Shown piece by piece: positions 17,759 through 26,543 of a stretch of DNA of 64,000 bases; position 1 is the stretch's first letter, and each line of letters starts with the position of its first letter. The position numbers and the translations under genes are program-made. The notes under the pieces were generated by a model. That model did not search any database, was not told the origin of the DNA, and saw nothing but the letters and a program-made list of their open reading frames with translations. The stretch comes from Arthrobacter ipis (lineage in GTDB: Bacteria; Actinomycetota; Actinomycetes; Actinomycetales; Micrococcaceae), in assembly GCF_014694315.1 (NCBI RefSeq), contig NZ_JAAOXD010000004.1, forward strand, positions 223,967 to 287,966, written 5' to 3'.

Positions 17759-19371
17759 GCGTTGACCTCCTCTTTCTCTGCCTGTGCGGCGTCGGCAGCG
17801 ATAACCGTGCCGTCGATCCGGCGGTTCAGCTGCCACGGGTTGGCATCCTGCAGCGGTGCGGGCAGCAGTTCCTGGGGCAGGTTCTGGTAGGCGACCGGCC
17901 GGAGGAACCGATTTATGGCCAGCGTACCCACGGAGGTGGTGCGTGCGTCCGACGTGGCGGGGAAGGGTCCGCCGTGGACCATGGCGTGTCCAACTTCGAC
18001 GCCGGTGGGCCAGCCGTTCACGATGATGCGCCCCACCTTCTGTTCCAGTGCGGGGATCAGGCGTGCCGCCGTCGGGTAGTCCTCTTCGGTGAGCTGCAGG
18101 GAAGCGGTGAGCTGCCCCTCGATCCGGTTGGTGGCCTCCACCAGTTCCTCGGCGGAGGAGTAGCGGATCACCAGGGACGCTGCACCGAAGATTTCCGCGT
18201 GCAGCACCTCGTTGCTGATGAAGTCGCGGATTTCCGTGCCGTAGATGGCGGGTGCGGGCGCGTTCTCGGTGGGGCCGGGGGTTCCGGTCCCCACGACCGT
18301 CACGTTCTCGGCGGCGCCAAGCGCTTCGGTCCCGGAGTTCCAGGAGCCGGCGATGCCGGCGGTGAGCATGGTCTGTCCGGCACAGGCGGAAACAGCGCGG
18401 CCGACGGCGGCAGCCAGTTTGTCACCTGCCTCACCTGCCGGGGCGAACAGCAGGCCGGGGGAGGTGCAGAGCTGGCCGGAGCTGCCGGTGACGGCAGTGA
18501 CGTACTGCTGCGCCAGGGCGTCAACGTCACCCTTGAGCGCGCCGGGGAACACGAATACCGGGTTGAGAGAGGACATCTCCGCGTATACGGGGATGGGCTC
18601 AGGGCGCGCGGCGGCGGTGCGCATCAGGGCGATCCCGGCGCTCTGGGAACCGGTGAAGCCCACGGCCTTGATGGCCGGGTCCGCCACGAGAGCCTGGCCG
18701 ATGCTGCTGCCCGGACCGTAGATCAGGGAGAAAACGCCCGGGTGCAGACCGAGATCGGCAACGGCCTTGGCGATGGCCTGGCCCACGAGCTCGCTGGTGC
18801 CGGGGTGGGCGTTGTGCGCCTTGAAAACCACGGGGCAGCCGGCGGCGAGGGCAGAGGCGGTGTCCCCGCCCGCCGTCGAGAAGGCCAGCGGGAAGTTGCT
18901 CGCACCGAAGACGGCCACAGGACCGAGCGGGATCTGGCGCTGGCGGATGTCGGCGCGGGGCAGCGGCGCCCGGTCCGGCAGCGCCGGATCGATGCGGACG
19001 CCGCGGAAGTCGCCCTGGCGGACAACGTTCGCGAACAGCCGCAGCTGTCCGGTGGTGCGGGCGCGTTCGCCCTGCAGCCGGGCGGCGGGCAGGCCGGTCT
19101 CCTGGCCGGCACGGACGATCAGGTCGTCGCCGATGGCTTCGATGTTGTCCGCAATGGCGTCCAGGAACGCGGCGTGGGTTCCGGGGTCAAGCGTGCTGAA
19201 TGACTGGAAGGCCTCGGCGGCTGCGGCGGTGGCGGCCTTGAGCTGCTCCTCGCTGAGCAGGGTGTAGGCGGGCTCGAGCTGTTCGTTGGTGGCCGGGTTG
19301 AAGGCGAAGGTGGTCTTGCCTTCGCCGGCAACGGTTTGTCCGGCAATCAGGGAGTGTCCGGTGAGGGTCAC
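17755..19371 (-). CDS. 2,5-dioxovalerate (alpha-ketoglutarate semialdehyde) dehydrogenase
   Basis: Oxidises 2,5-dioxopentanoate to 2-oxoglutarate with NAD(P)+, the last step of the glucarate pathway. 538 residues. The start is GTG 19371, with AGGAGGA upstream; a longer frame has no ribosome site. Aldehyde dehydrogenase features are present: cofactor-fold [20 protein letters not shown], general-base region [12 protein letters not shown], and catalytic Cys in [10 protein letters not shown]. The C-terminal [19 protein letters not shown] and [12 protein letters not shown] are typical of the KGSADH-type (fatty aldehyde dehydrogenase-like) branch. Substrate assignment rests mainly on its position between kdgD and gudD. 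Confidence 0.92.
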   Translation of the reverse strand: MTLTGHSLIAGQTVAGEGKTTFAFNPATNEQLEPAYTLLSEEQLKAATAAAAEAFQSFSTLDPGTHAAFLDAIADNIEAIGDDLIVRAGQETGLPAARLQGERARTTGQLRLFANVVRQGDFRGVRIDPALPDRAPLPRADIRQRQIPLGPVAVFGASNFPLAFSTAGGDTASALAAGCPVVFKAHNAHPGTSELVGQAIAKAVADLGLHPGVFSLIYGPGSSIGQALVADPAIKAVGFTGSQSAGIALMRTAAARPEPIPVYAEMSSLNPVFVFPGALKGDVDALAQQYVTAVTGSSGQLCTSPGLLFAPAGEAGDKLAAAVGRAVSACAGQTMLTAGIAGSWNSGTEALGAAENVTVVGTGTPGPTENAPAPAIYGTEIRDFISNEVLHAEIFGAASLVIRYSSAEELVEATNRIEGQLTASLQLTEEDYPTAARLIPALEQKVGRIIVNGWPTGVEVGHAMVHGGPFPATSDARTTSVGTLAINRFLRPVAYQNLPQELLPAPLQDANPWQLNRRIDGTVIAADAAQAEKEEVNA

Positions 19372-19435
19372 GGTTTGTTCCTCCTGGGTAAATAGGTGGA
19401 GCCGGGGGATGGGCCGGCAGTGAGGCGAGGGCCGG

Positions 19436-20350
19436 CTAGGAGACCTTAGCGATGAGTGCCTTGAGGTCGGCCAGGTCCTGCGGCGCAAGGTTCTGCAGCG
19501 GGGGACGGACGCCGCCGGCGGAACGGCCGATGGCGTCGAGGCCGCCCTTGACGATGGACACGGAGTAGCCCTTCACGCGGTCGCGGATGTCCAGGTACGG
19601 GATGACGAAGTCGTTGAGCTTCTGGTTGACGGCGACGCGGTCCTGGTTGCGCACGTCCTGGTAGAAGTCTAGGGCGAACTGCGGAACGAAGTTGTACATG
19701 GCGCTGGAATAGGTGCTCATGCCCAGCTGCAGGAGCGGCAGCGCGAAGGTCTCGGCCGTGGGGAGGCCGCCGAGGTAGAACAGGCGGTCGCCGAGCTTTG
19801 CGTAGACGCGGGCATCGTGCTCGAGGTCGCCCACGCCGTCCTTGAATCCGATCAGGTTCTCGTGCCGGTCGGCCAGCGTGGCCACGGTGGTGTCCTTGTA
19901 GATGGCGTTGGCGCGGTTGTAGATGATGACGCCGAGGGAAGTGGCGCTGCAGACCGCGCTGACGTGCTCGATCAGGCCGCCCTGGTCCGCTTCGGTCAGG
20001 TACGGCGGCAGCAGCAGGATGCCCTCTGCGCCGGCGGCCTCGGCAGCCTTGGCGTTTTCGATGGCCTGGGCGGTGGAGCCGCCGGCGGAAGCCAGAACGG
20101 GGACGGTGCTGCCGACTTCCTCGACGGCGGCGCGGACCACCCGGGCCGACTCGGCCGGGGTGAGGGAGAAGCCTTCACCCGTGCCACCGGCAGCAAACAG
20201 GCCGGCAACGGGGTAACTGGCCTGCCATGCCAGGTGCTTGCGGTAGTTTTCCTCGTCGAACTGCAGGTCTGCATCAAAGGAGGTCACGGGGAAGGACAGC
20301 AGCCCGTCCTTGAGGGTGTTGGCGAGTTCCTGGGGTGAAAGTTTAGCCAC
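19436..20350 (-). CDS. kdgD: 5-dehydro-4-deoxyglucarate dehydratase
   Basis: Class I aldolase-fold enzyme (DapA/NAL superfamily) that dehydrates and decarboxylates 5-dehydro-4-deoxy-D-glucarate to 2,5-dioxovalerate. 304 residues. Tyr144 in VIIYNRAN and Schiff-base Lys170 in IGFKDGVGD are in place; the early [12 protein letters not shown] binds the carboxylate. The C-terminal [11 protein letters not shown] is typical for KdgD. It begins at GTG 20350 with AAGGA upstream, and is first in the operon. A hairpin-prone gap of 64 bp separates it from the dehydrogenase gene. The intergenic region upstream carries a GTATC/GATAC palindrome. Confidence 0.94.
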   Translation of the reverse strand: MAKLSPQELANTLKDGLLSFPVTSFDADLQFDEENYRKHLAWQASYPVAGLFAAGGTGEGFSLTPAESARVVRAAVEEVGSTVPVLASAGGSTAQAIENAKAAEAAGAEGILLLPPYLTEADQGGLIEHVSAVCSATSLGVIIYNRANAIYKDTTVATLADRHENLIGFKDGVGDLEHDARVYAKLGDRLFYLGGLPTAETFALPLLQLGMSTYSSAMYNFVPQFALDFYQDVRNQDRVAVNQKLNDFVIPYLDIRDRVKGYSVSIVKGGLDAIGRSAGGVRPPLQNLAPQDLADLKALIAKVS

Positions 20351-20447
20351 GGGATTGTCCTTGGAGTCGGTGCCGGGAGCGGCGGGAGTGTTGGTGGTTC
20401 CCTTTCAGACTAGGGACACTCGTCTATGCCTGTCTAAGTGCATTTTT

Positions 20448-20461
20448 GTATCTATTGATAC
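20448..20461. promoter_or_regulatory. Palindrome upstream of kdgD, possible LysR site
   Basis: GTATC and GATAC flank TATT as a perfect 5-4-5 palindrome about 100 bp before the kdgD start, in an AT-rich part of the intergenic region. Just beside it is TGCATTTTTG (20440-20449), which resembles TGCATATTTG (21402-21411) in the operator between lysR and tctC. This suggests that one regulator acts at both promoters. Confidence 0.4.
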
Positions 20462-20493
20462 CCTCGGCGCATTGAGCGAAGGCGAGCCATTGA

Positions 20494-21378
20494 TTAGCCG
20501 GCTGCAAACTCAAGGTCGCGCAGCAGGCGCACCAACGCAGGGTTCTTGGCGTCCCTGTTCCAGATGGCATGGAGTTCCACGGGCTCCTCTTCGCCGCTGG
20601 CCAGCCGCAGGAATGACACACCGCGGATTCCCAGCGCTGTTGCCGAGTGCGGCACGAAGGCCACGCCGCGCTTCGCTGCCACGAGCGAGACCATGGTGAG
20701 GATCTGGCTGACCGTGTGCACCACGTTCTCGTGCCGGATATCGTGCAGGCGGACCACGAGGTCATAGAAGTACCGGGCCTGAGTGGGGGAGTGCATGATG
20801 AGCGGCTCGTCCTTGAGGTCCTCGCTCTGGATATCCCGCTTGAGGTCCGCGAGCGGGTGTGATGCAGGAACCGCCAGCACCATCGACTCGCGGTACAGCA
20901 GGTGGGAGTCGAAAACTTCAGTGTCGAAGGGCGGCCGCGCGAGGCCCATGTCCAGTTCGCCGGTCAGTAGGCCCTGGATCTGCTCGCCCGTGACCAGCTC
21001 CTGGAGGTCGATGTCCACATCGGGCACGATTGCGCTGATCTCCTCCAGCAGGGGGCCCAGGATGCTGAACCCGCTGGCGGCTGTGAAGCCGATGCGGAGA
21101 TGGCCCTGCCGGCCGGAGGCAATACGCCGTGCCGTCACAGGTGCCCGGCTGGCCAGTGCCATGAGCCTGCGGGCCTCATCAAGGAAGGCGCGTCCAGCGG
21201 CGGTCAGCTCAACCCGGCGGTTATCCCGATCGAGGAGTTCTGCCCCCACCGTTTTTTCCAGTTTCTGGATTTGGCGGCTCAGCGGCGGCTGGGTCATGTT
21301 GAGGCGCTCGGCGGCCCGGCCGAAGTGCAGTTCCTCGGCGACGGCAATGAACCCTGTCAGCTGGTCGAAGGTAAACAT
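20494..21378 (-). CDS. LysR family transcriptional regulator of glucarate utilisation (inferred)
   Basis: 294 residues, the normal LysR length. The N-terminal winged helix-turn-helix is FGRAAERLNMTQPPLSRQIQ (residues ~19-38), then the linker helix, then a two-lobed effector domain beginning GHLRIGFTAASG and containing LYRESMVLAVPASHPLA. The gene lies between the glucarate catabolic operon and the divergent tctCBA transporter operon, with a clear inverted-repeat operator in the 146-bp gap to tctC. Its effector is likely glucarate or a catabolite. Such regulators normally also repress their own promoter from the shared site. Confidence 0.9.
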   Translation of the reverse strand: MFTFDQLTGFIAVAEELHFGRAAERLNMTQPPLSRQIQKLEKTVGAELLDRDNRRVELTAAGRAFLDEARRLMALASRAPVTARRIASGRQGHLRIGFTAASGFSILGPLLEEISAIVPDVDIDLQELVTGEQIQGLLTGELDMGLARPPFDTEVFDSHLLYRESMVLAVPASHPLADLKRDIQSEDLKDEPLIMHSPTQARYFYDLVVRLHDIRHENVVHTVSQILTMVSLVAAKRGVAFVPHSATALGIRGVSFLRLASGEEEPVELHAIWNRDAKNPALVRLLRDLEFAAG

Positions 21379-21398
21379 GATGCCCTCCCGGTATTACT

Positions 21399-21428
21399 TG
21401 ATGCATATTTGGGCTTAGACATGCATCA
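21399..21428. promoter_or_regulatory. Inverted repeat operator between lysR and tctC
   Basis: TGATGCATAT (21399-21408) and ACATGCATCA (21419-21428) are inverted with 9 of 10 positions matching around a 10-bp spacer. It is centred ~35 bp upstream of lysR and ~110 bp upstream of tctC. The spacing and T-N-A ends fit a LysR-type dimer or tetramer site. Confidence 0.65.
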
Positions 21429-21524
21429 TAGCGCCTCCCTACACTCGACCTAGCGAACCGGCAGTGACCCGGTTCACACAGACCGTCGGGCTGAGGCAGC
21501 CCGTAGTGCAAACGAGGAGTTTCA

Positions 21525-22526
21525 ATGATGCACTTCCCCACCCGCCGCGCCATTCTTGGAGCGGCATCGGCCATCACCCTGCTGGCCACGACCGCATGCG
21601 GCAACGTTGCCGGCGGCAGCAGCGATTCATCGAAGTACCCCAACGGCCCTGTCAACCTGACCGTGGGCCAGGCACCCGGCGGCAGCACCGACCTCATCGC
21701 ACGGGCAGTCTCGGAAGGCGCGGCCAAGACCCTTGGCGCCCCGATCCCCGTGGTCAACAAGCCAGGCGCCAACGGCGCACTCGCCAGCAAGGAGGTGGCG
21801 GGCAAGCCGGCCGACGGCCAGAACCTGCTGCTGATCAACGCTTCCCTGATCACTATCACCCCGCTGGCCGTGACCCCGGACGAGGCCGTCAACATCGACG
21901 ACTTTGACATCATCACCGGCCTGTCCCAGGACGACTACGTTCTGGTTGCCAGCGAAAAGTCCGGCTTCAAGTCCATCAAGGACCTGACCTCGGCCGGCCG
22001 CAACATCACCTACGGCACCACCGGCGTCGGCACCGGCAGCCAGCTCGCCCAGACCGTCCTGTTCAAGCAGGCCAACGTGAAGGGCACCGACGTCCCGTTC
22101 GACAGCGGCAAGCCCGCCCTGACCGCCGTCCTCGGCAACCAGGTGGAAGTCACCACCATCCAGCTTGGTGAAGCGATGCCGCAGATCCAGGCCGGCAAGG
22201 TCTCCCCGCTGCTCGTCTTCTCGGAGGCCCGCAACTCCTTCCTGCCGGACACGCCCACCGCCAAGGAATCCGGCTACGACGTCCCGGTCGCCCAGTACCG
22301 CGCAGTCGCCGCTCCCAAGGGAACCCCGCAGGAAGTCAAGGACAAGCTCCTTGCCTCCATCCAGGACACCCTGAAGTCGGACGCGTACAAGGAGTTCAAC
22401 AAGAAGAACATGCTGACCCCGAAGGCAATCTCCGGTGAGGAAGTAGTCACCCAGTGGAAGGACTACGCAGCCAAGTACAAGGCCCTGGTGGAGAAGTACG
22501 ACATCAGCCTTGCCGGGAACAAGTGA
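21525..22526 (+). CDS. tctC: Tripartite tricarboxylate transporter substrate-binding protein (TctC/Bug type)
   Basis: 333 residues. The N-terminus has a twin-Arg TRRAILGAAS followed by a lipobox-like TTAC with Cys25, so it is probably a membrane-anchored lipoprotein. The Bug fold is recognised from the early PNGPVNLTVGQAPGGSTDLIA loop, the VVNKPGANG segment, and GSQLAQTVLFKQA. It captures a carboxylate and delivers it to TctAB. The start ATG 21525 has GAGGAG upstream. Being divergent from the glucarate regulator, its ligand is probably glucarate or another hexarate, not citrate. Confidence 0.92.
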   Translation: MMHFPTRRAILGAASAITLLATTACGNVAGGSSDSSKYPNGPVNLTVGQAPGGSTDLIARAVSEGAAKTLGAPIPVVNKPGANGALASKEVAGKPADGQNLLLINASLITITPLAVTPDEAVNIDDFDIITGLSQDDYVLVASEKSGFKSIKDLTSAGRNITYGTTGVGTGSQLAQTVLFKQANVKGTDVPFDSGKPALTAVLGNQVEVTTIQLGEAMPQIQAGKVSPLLVFSEARNSFLPDTPTAKESGYDVPVAQYRAVAAPKGTPQEVKDKLLASIQDTLKSDAYKEFNKKNMLTPKAISGEEVVTQWKDYAAKYKALVEKYDISLAGNK

Positions 22527-23119
22527 GTCCAGTGCAGGCAGCATCACCGGTATCCGGCGGAGGGAACAGCTCCAGCACTGTTTCCTCCGCCGGGAACGGC
22601 ACCAATGACCTTCCCCTCGCCGAGCCGGACGATCTGACTCCGGAGCAGCTGGCAGCCCAGTGGGAGGAAGAAAAGCCCCCGGCCGCCGGCGCGCTGGCCA
22701 ACGTGGGATCCTCCCTGGTGGTCATCGGCGTCGGCATCGGAGCCGTGGTCCTGTCCATCGCGATGGGCCTGGGCACACCGGCCGCCCCGCAGCCCGGCCT
22801 GTGGCCGTTCCTGATCAGCTGCGTCATGGTGGTCCTCGGGCTGTTCCAGCTGATCATAGGCCGGCATAACCGGGACGCGGAGAAGTTCACCCGCATGTCC
22901 GTAGCGCCGCTGACCGGTCTGGTCACCCTGGCCGCCATGGTGGCGCTCATGCCCGTGGCCGGCTTCGAACTGCCGGCCCTGGTGCTGTGCATCATCTGGA
23001 TGCGCTTCCTCGGAGGCGAAACCTGGCGCTCCACGCTGGTGGTCAGCGCCGTCGTCGTGGCAGCTTTTTACGGCATCTTCGTGATGGCGCTCAACACTTC
23101 CATCCCCCACCTCTTCTAG
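22523..23119 (+). CDS. tctB: Tripartite tricarboxylate transporter small membrane subunit
   Basis: 198 residues from GTG 22523, which overlaps the tctC stop as GTGA. About 60 residues of acidic, Ser/Gly-rich cytoplasmic tail come first, then four hydrophobic spans (SSLVVIGVGIGAVVLSIAMG and later). The LGTPAAPQPGLWPFLISCVM stretch, with the PGLWP motif, is typical of TctB. The N-terminal extension is longer than in most TctB proteins. It forms the membrane complex with the TctA protein encoded 10 bp downstream. Confidence 0.9.
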   Translation: MSPVQAASPVSGGGNSSSTVSSAGNGTNDLPLAEPDDLTPEQLAAQWEEEKPPAAGALANVGSSLVVIGVGIGAVVLSIAMGLGTPAAPQPGLWPFLISCVMVVLGLFQLIIGRHNRDAEKFTRMSVAPLTGLVTLAAMVALMPVAGFELPALVLCIIWMRFLGGETWRSTLVVSAVVVAAFYGIFVMALNTSIPHLF

Positions 23120-23128
23120 GAGACCACC

Positions 23129-24661
23129 GTGGATTTTCTAAATCCCGTGATCAACGGATTTGCAGTCGTCCTGGAGCCGATGAACCTCCTGTACTGCCTG
23201 ATCGGCGTCGTCATCGGCATGCTGATCGGTGTCTTGCCCGGTCTGGGGCCCGCGGCAACCATCGCCATCCTGCTCCCGCTCACATACAACGTTGAGCCCG
23301 TCACCGCCATCATCATGCTGGCTGGCATCTTCTACGGTGCCCAGTACGGCGGCACCATCACCTCGGTGCTCCTGCGGCTGCCCGGCGAAGCATCCTCGGT
23401 GGTCACTGTCTTCGACGGCTACCAGATGGCTAAGCAGGGACGGGCCGGCACGGCCTTGGGCCTGGCCTCCATTGGCTCGTTCATCGGCGGCACCGCGGCC
23501 ATCATCGGGCTGACGTTCCTGGCCCCGATCGTGGCGAGCTTCGCCCTGGACTTCGGTCCGGCCGAATACACCGCCCTGGCGCTGCTGGGTATCCTGCTGG
23601 TGGCCACCATCAGCAGCGGGTCCAAGACCAAGGCACTCATCGCGGCCGCCCTCGGCCTGCTGCTGGCGACCGTTGGCCGGGACATATTCACCGGTGAAAA
23701 CCGGTTCACCTTCGGCAGCCTTGAGCTGGCCGACGGCATCGACTTCGTGCCGATCGCCATGGGAATCTTCGGCCTGGGCGAGATCATGTACAACCTCGAA
23801 GAGCGGCACCGCGCCGCGAAGGCGCCCTCCGCCGTCGCAAACGTCTGGCCCTCCCGGAGTGACCTCAAGCAGGCGTCCGGCGCCATTGGACGCGGCTCGG
23901 TCCTCGGCTTCTTCCTGGGCATCCTGCCCGGCGGCGGCGCCACCATCGCCTCGATGGCCTCCTATGCCATGGAGAAGAAGCGGGCCAAGCAGCCCGAGCG
24001 CTTCGGCAAGGGCGCGCCGGAAGGCGTGGCCGGACCGGAAACCGCCAACAACGCGGCGGCGACGTCCTCGTTCATTCCGCTGCTGACCCTCGGCATCCCG
24101 GCCAACGCCACCATGGCACTGATGTTCGGCGCACTGCTCATCCAGGGCGTTACGCCTGGGCCGCAGCTCGTGGAGCAGGACCCCGGACTGTTCTGGGGCG
24201 TGGTGAACTCCATGTACATCGGCAACATCCTGCTGCTGATCATGAGCCTGCCGCTAGTGGGGATCTTCGTGAAGATCCTGCGCGTCCGCGCCGCCATCCT
24301 GGCACCCATCACAGCGCTGATCACCCTGCTTGGCGCCTACACGATCAACAACAGCATGTTCGACGTAACGCTCGTGGTGGTCTTCGGGATCGTGGGCTAC
24401 CTGATGAAGAAGTTCGGCTTCGAACCGGGTCCGCTGGTGCTGGCATTCGTGTTGGGTTCGCTGCTGGAAAGCTCCCTGCGCCGCGCGCTGCTGGTGTTCG
24501 GCGGCGACCCGCTCGGCTTCTTCAGCCGGCCGATCTCCGCCACGCTCCTTATTGTCTTCGTCCTCGTGGCCGCGCTCCCGGGCATCCGCTCGGCGCTGGC
24601 CAAGCGCAAGACCACCGTCCCTGCGCAAACCGCCGCCACAGAAATCAAGGAGAAGGTATGA
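23129..24661 (+). CDS. tctA: Tripartite tricarboxylate transporter large membrane subunit
   Basis: 510 residues with about twelve spans. Diagnostic TctA segments are GVLPGLGPAATIAILLPLTY near the N-terminus and its inverted-repeat counterpart GILPGGGATIASMASYAMEK, plus FYGAQYGGTITSVLLRLPGE. It forms the substrate pathway, driven by an ion gradient. It starts at GTG 23129 with AGGAG upstream and ends overlapping the UspA gene as ATGA. It is not truncated. Confidence 0.95.
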   Translation: MDFLNPVINGFAVVLEPMNLLYCLIGVVIGMLIGVLPGLGPAATIAILLPLTYNVEPVTAIIMLAGIFYGAQYGGTITSVLLRLPGEASSVVTVFDGYQMAKQGRAGTALGLASIGSFIGGTAAIIGLTFLAPIVASFALDFGPAEYTALALLGILLVATISSGSKTKALIAAALGLLLATVGRDIFTGENRFTFGSLELADGIDFVPIAMGIFGLGEIMYNLEERHRAAKAPSAVANVWPSRSDLKQASGAIGRGSVLGFFLGILPGGGATIASMASYAMEKKRAKQPERFGKGAPEGVAGPETANNAAATSSFIPLLTLGIPANATMALMFGALLIQGVTPGPQLVEQDPGLFWGVVNSMYIGNILLLIMSLPLVGIFVKILRVRAAILAPITALITLLGAYTINNSMFDVTLVVVFGIVGYLMKKFGFEPGPLVLAFVLGSLLESSLRRALLVFGGDPLGFFSRPISATLLIVFVLVAALPGIRSALAKRKTTVPAQTAATEIKEKV

Positions 24662-25062
24662 GCATCATCGTTGGATTCGTCCCCACCCCGGCGGGGGAGG
24701 CCGCCCTCGCGGCAGGCATTGCGGAGGCCCGCCTCCGCAACCAGGACCTGGTGATCGTCAATTCCGCCCGTGAAGGCGCCCTGGTTGACAAGTCCGTGGC
24801 ACCGGACGATGTCCTGGCCAAGGCCTCCAGGCAGGCAGCGGACGCAGGCGTCACGGCCCGGGTGATCCAGCCGCCCTACCAGCATGACCTGGCGGATGAG
24901 TTCCTCGACGTCGCCCGGGAGGAAGACGCCTCCCTGATTGTCATCGGGCTGCGGCACCGCACGCAGGTGGGCAAGTTCATCCTGGGCAGCCACGCCCAGC
25001 GCATCCTCATGCAGGCTGACCGTCCCGTTTTGGCCGTGAAGGCCGACGGCGGCCAGTTTTAG
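24658..25062 (+). CDS. Universal stress protein (UspA family)
   Basis: 134 residues, a single Usp domain. The first strand IIVGFVPTPAGEAALAAG and the C-terminal IVIGLRHRTQVGKFILGSHA with ILMQADRPVLAV match the family, although the ATP-binding glycine pattern is not perfect (one Gly is replaced). It is translationally coupled (ATGA) to tctA, so it is produced with the transporter and may regulate its activity. A strong terminator follows, so it ends the operon. Confidence 0.88.
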   Translation: MSIIVGFVPTPAGEAALAAGIAEARLRNQDLVIVNSAREGALVDKSVAPDDVLAKASRQAADAGVTARVIQPPYQHDLADEFLDVAREEDASLIVIGLRHRTQVGKFILGSHAQRILMQADRPVLAVKADGGQF

Positions 25063-25084
25063 TACCCGAAGCACCGCTTGGTAA

Positions 25085-25124
25085 GAGGCGGGCCGGGCTC
25101 CCGTTCAGGATCCCGGCCCGCCTC
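25085..25124 (+). terminator. Rho-independent-like terminator after the tctCBA-uspA operon
   Basis: Perfect 13-bp stem, GAGGCGGGCCGGG (25085-25097) with CCCGGCCCGCCTC (25112-25124) and a 14-base loop, 22 bp after the uspA stop. There is no clear T-run, as is common in high-GC actinobacteria. Confidence 0.8.
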
Positions 25125-25157
25125 AGCCATATCCCCGCACTTTACAAGGAAAGCCCC

Positions 25158-25475
25158 ATGTCCACTTTGATCGCATCCACGCCCCGCCAGCACCGTTTGC
25201 GGACGCAGCCAGGCTCCGGTGGCGAGCCCGCCCGCCTCAACCCGCTCGAGCCCGTCCCCAACTGGTGCAAGCTTTCGCGTGCCGACGAGGTGACCGTGTG
25301 CCGCGACCGCCGGAAGGTGGCGGCCGGCCGCGTTGACATGGTGTCCCTGGACGGCAGCGTTTTCTGGATCATCCAGGAGGGCGGAAAGGGCCGCGCCATG
25401 GTCCACCAGAAGGATGGGCTGACGGTCTTCCGGAAAGCCGGCAAGGCCCGCCGTCCCCGGCATTACGGGAACTAG
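25158..25475 (+). CDS. Hypothetical protein
   Basis: 105 residues from ATG 25158, with AAGGA upstream. It is basic, especially at the C-terminus (KAGKARRPRHYGN). The middle, VDMVSLDGSVFWIIQEGGKG, looks like a short beta-strand domain. It has a good ribosome site and typical high-GC codon use, so it is probably real, but no family is recognised. The preceding terminator separates it from the transporter operon. Confidence 0.6.
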   Translation: MSTLIASTPRQHRLRTQPGSGGEPARLNPLEPVPNWCKLSRADEVTVCRDRRKVAAGRVDMVSLDGSVFWIIQEGGKGRAMVHQKDGLTVFRKAGKARRPRHYGN

Positions 25476-25607
25476 CCCGCCACCGCGCGGCCAGGATCAC
25501 CGTGCCGTGACGTCGGACTCTTAAGGCGGCTTCAAGGAATAGCCGCGACCGAAAAGACCTTTCCTTAAGCGGGCTCCGACAATCGGTGGCCTCGTGAAAG
25601 GACATCT

Positions 25608-25883
25608 TTGCCTACTGCCTTCATCCCGTTCACTATGTGCGCCACGGTCCGAGACGACCACACTCGCTCCTTCCGCACCGACTTGGAACGCCTCACTTCC
25701 ACCCAGCGTGGCTGGGTGCCGTTGGACATGGTCAAGTCCACCAATTCCAAGGCGCTCCTCCGCGGTGCGGTCCCGCAGAGCGCTCATACTGCCACCGACG
25801 CGAGTCTTGCCCGCTACCTCCAGACCCGGCTTGCCGCCGACACGGACATCCATCTGGACCTCACGGTGAGCATCGAGCGGTAA
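25608..25883 (+). CDS. Small hypothetical protein
   Basis: 91 residues if started at TTG 25608 (AAAGGA upstream); ATG 25635 is an alternative. The centre, GWVPLDMVKSTNSKALLRGA, and the C-terminal DIHLDLTVSIER look like a small folded domain. A strong terminator with T-run directly follows, which supports a real transcription unit. No family is recognised. Confidence 0.55.
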   Translation: MPTAFIPFTMCATVRDDHTRSFRTDLERLTSTQRGWVPLDMVKSTNSKALLRGAVPQSAHTATDASLARYLQTRLAADTDIHLDLTVSIER

Positions 25884-25896
25884 AGGACTTTCGTGC

Positions 25897-25927
25897 AGCC
25901 CCGGACCTTTGGGTCCGGGGCTTTTTT
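25897..25927 (+). terminator. Rho-independent terminator
   Basis: AGCCCCGGACC (25897-25907) and GGTCCGGGGCT (25912-25922) form a perfect 11-bp stem with a 4-base loop, followed by six T. It lies just after the small hypothetical gene. Confidence 0.9.
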
Positions 25928-26000
25928 GTGCAGCGACACGAACGTTCCGGCAGGCATAAGCTAATACCAGAAGGTCGCTTCCAGCCCCGGGGAGCTCATC

Positions 26001-26324
26001 GTGGAAACTGAAACCGCCGACGTGATCGGTCATGACGTCACCACCATCACCTGCGTTTGCGGCAACACCGTCAGCAAGGACGGACTGATACAGGCCAACT
26101 CGCAAGGCGTCCCGGTTTACGTCGGCGGAAACACCTCCGTCCCCGTCGAGCTGGCGCAATGGCCCGCCGATGAGGATCTTTACACCCTCTGTCCCTCATG
26201 CGGCCGCGTATACCGTGACACGACAATCGAAGAAACAGGCACCGCGCCCGTTGCCTTCCGGGTGGACGTCACCGTTAGCCCGATTGCAGAGGCAATCCGA
26301 GCCCACTGGAACCTCAGCACGTAG
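26001..26324 (+). CDS. Hypothetical zinc-ribbon-like protein
   Basis: 107 residues from GTG 26001, with GGGGAG upstream. Cys18 and Cys20 (CVC) plus Cys64 and Cys67 (CPSC) form the two halves of a possible zinc ribbon around a ~40-residue insert. The C-terminal VAFRVDVTVSPIAEAIRAHW is a strand-helix unit. The CPSCGRVYRD run resembles zinc ribbons in nucleic-acid proteins, but no family is recognised and no operon partner is present. Confidence 0.65.
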   Translation: METETADVIGHDVTTITCVCGNTVSKDGLIQANSQGVPVYVGGNTSVPVELAQWPADEDLYTLCPSCGRVYRDTTIEETGTAPVAFRVDVTVSPIAEAIRAHWNLST

Positions 26325-26543
26325 GCCCGACTGGCCCGGCTCGCCCCGGTGACGGGGGAGCAGCGGAGGACGGTGAGCCGACCGGCTGTCAGAACCGCTG
26401 AGGCAATAGTCGATATTCCCGCCGCCGTCGACATAGGGTGGGCGGAGCGGACAAGCGTGAATACTCTCCAAATGCCGGGGTACGGAAAGACTTGAGAACA
26501 CCCCGGGGATGCCACGCAGGAACCACCGATAAAGGAGCAGTCT

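Noticed and set aside
17740..19203. 487-residue plus-strand frame
   Set aside because: Antisense of the aldehyde dehydrogenase; Gly/Arg-rich without any domain.
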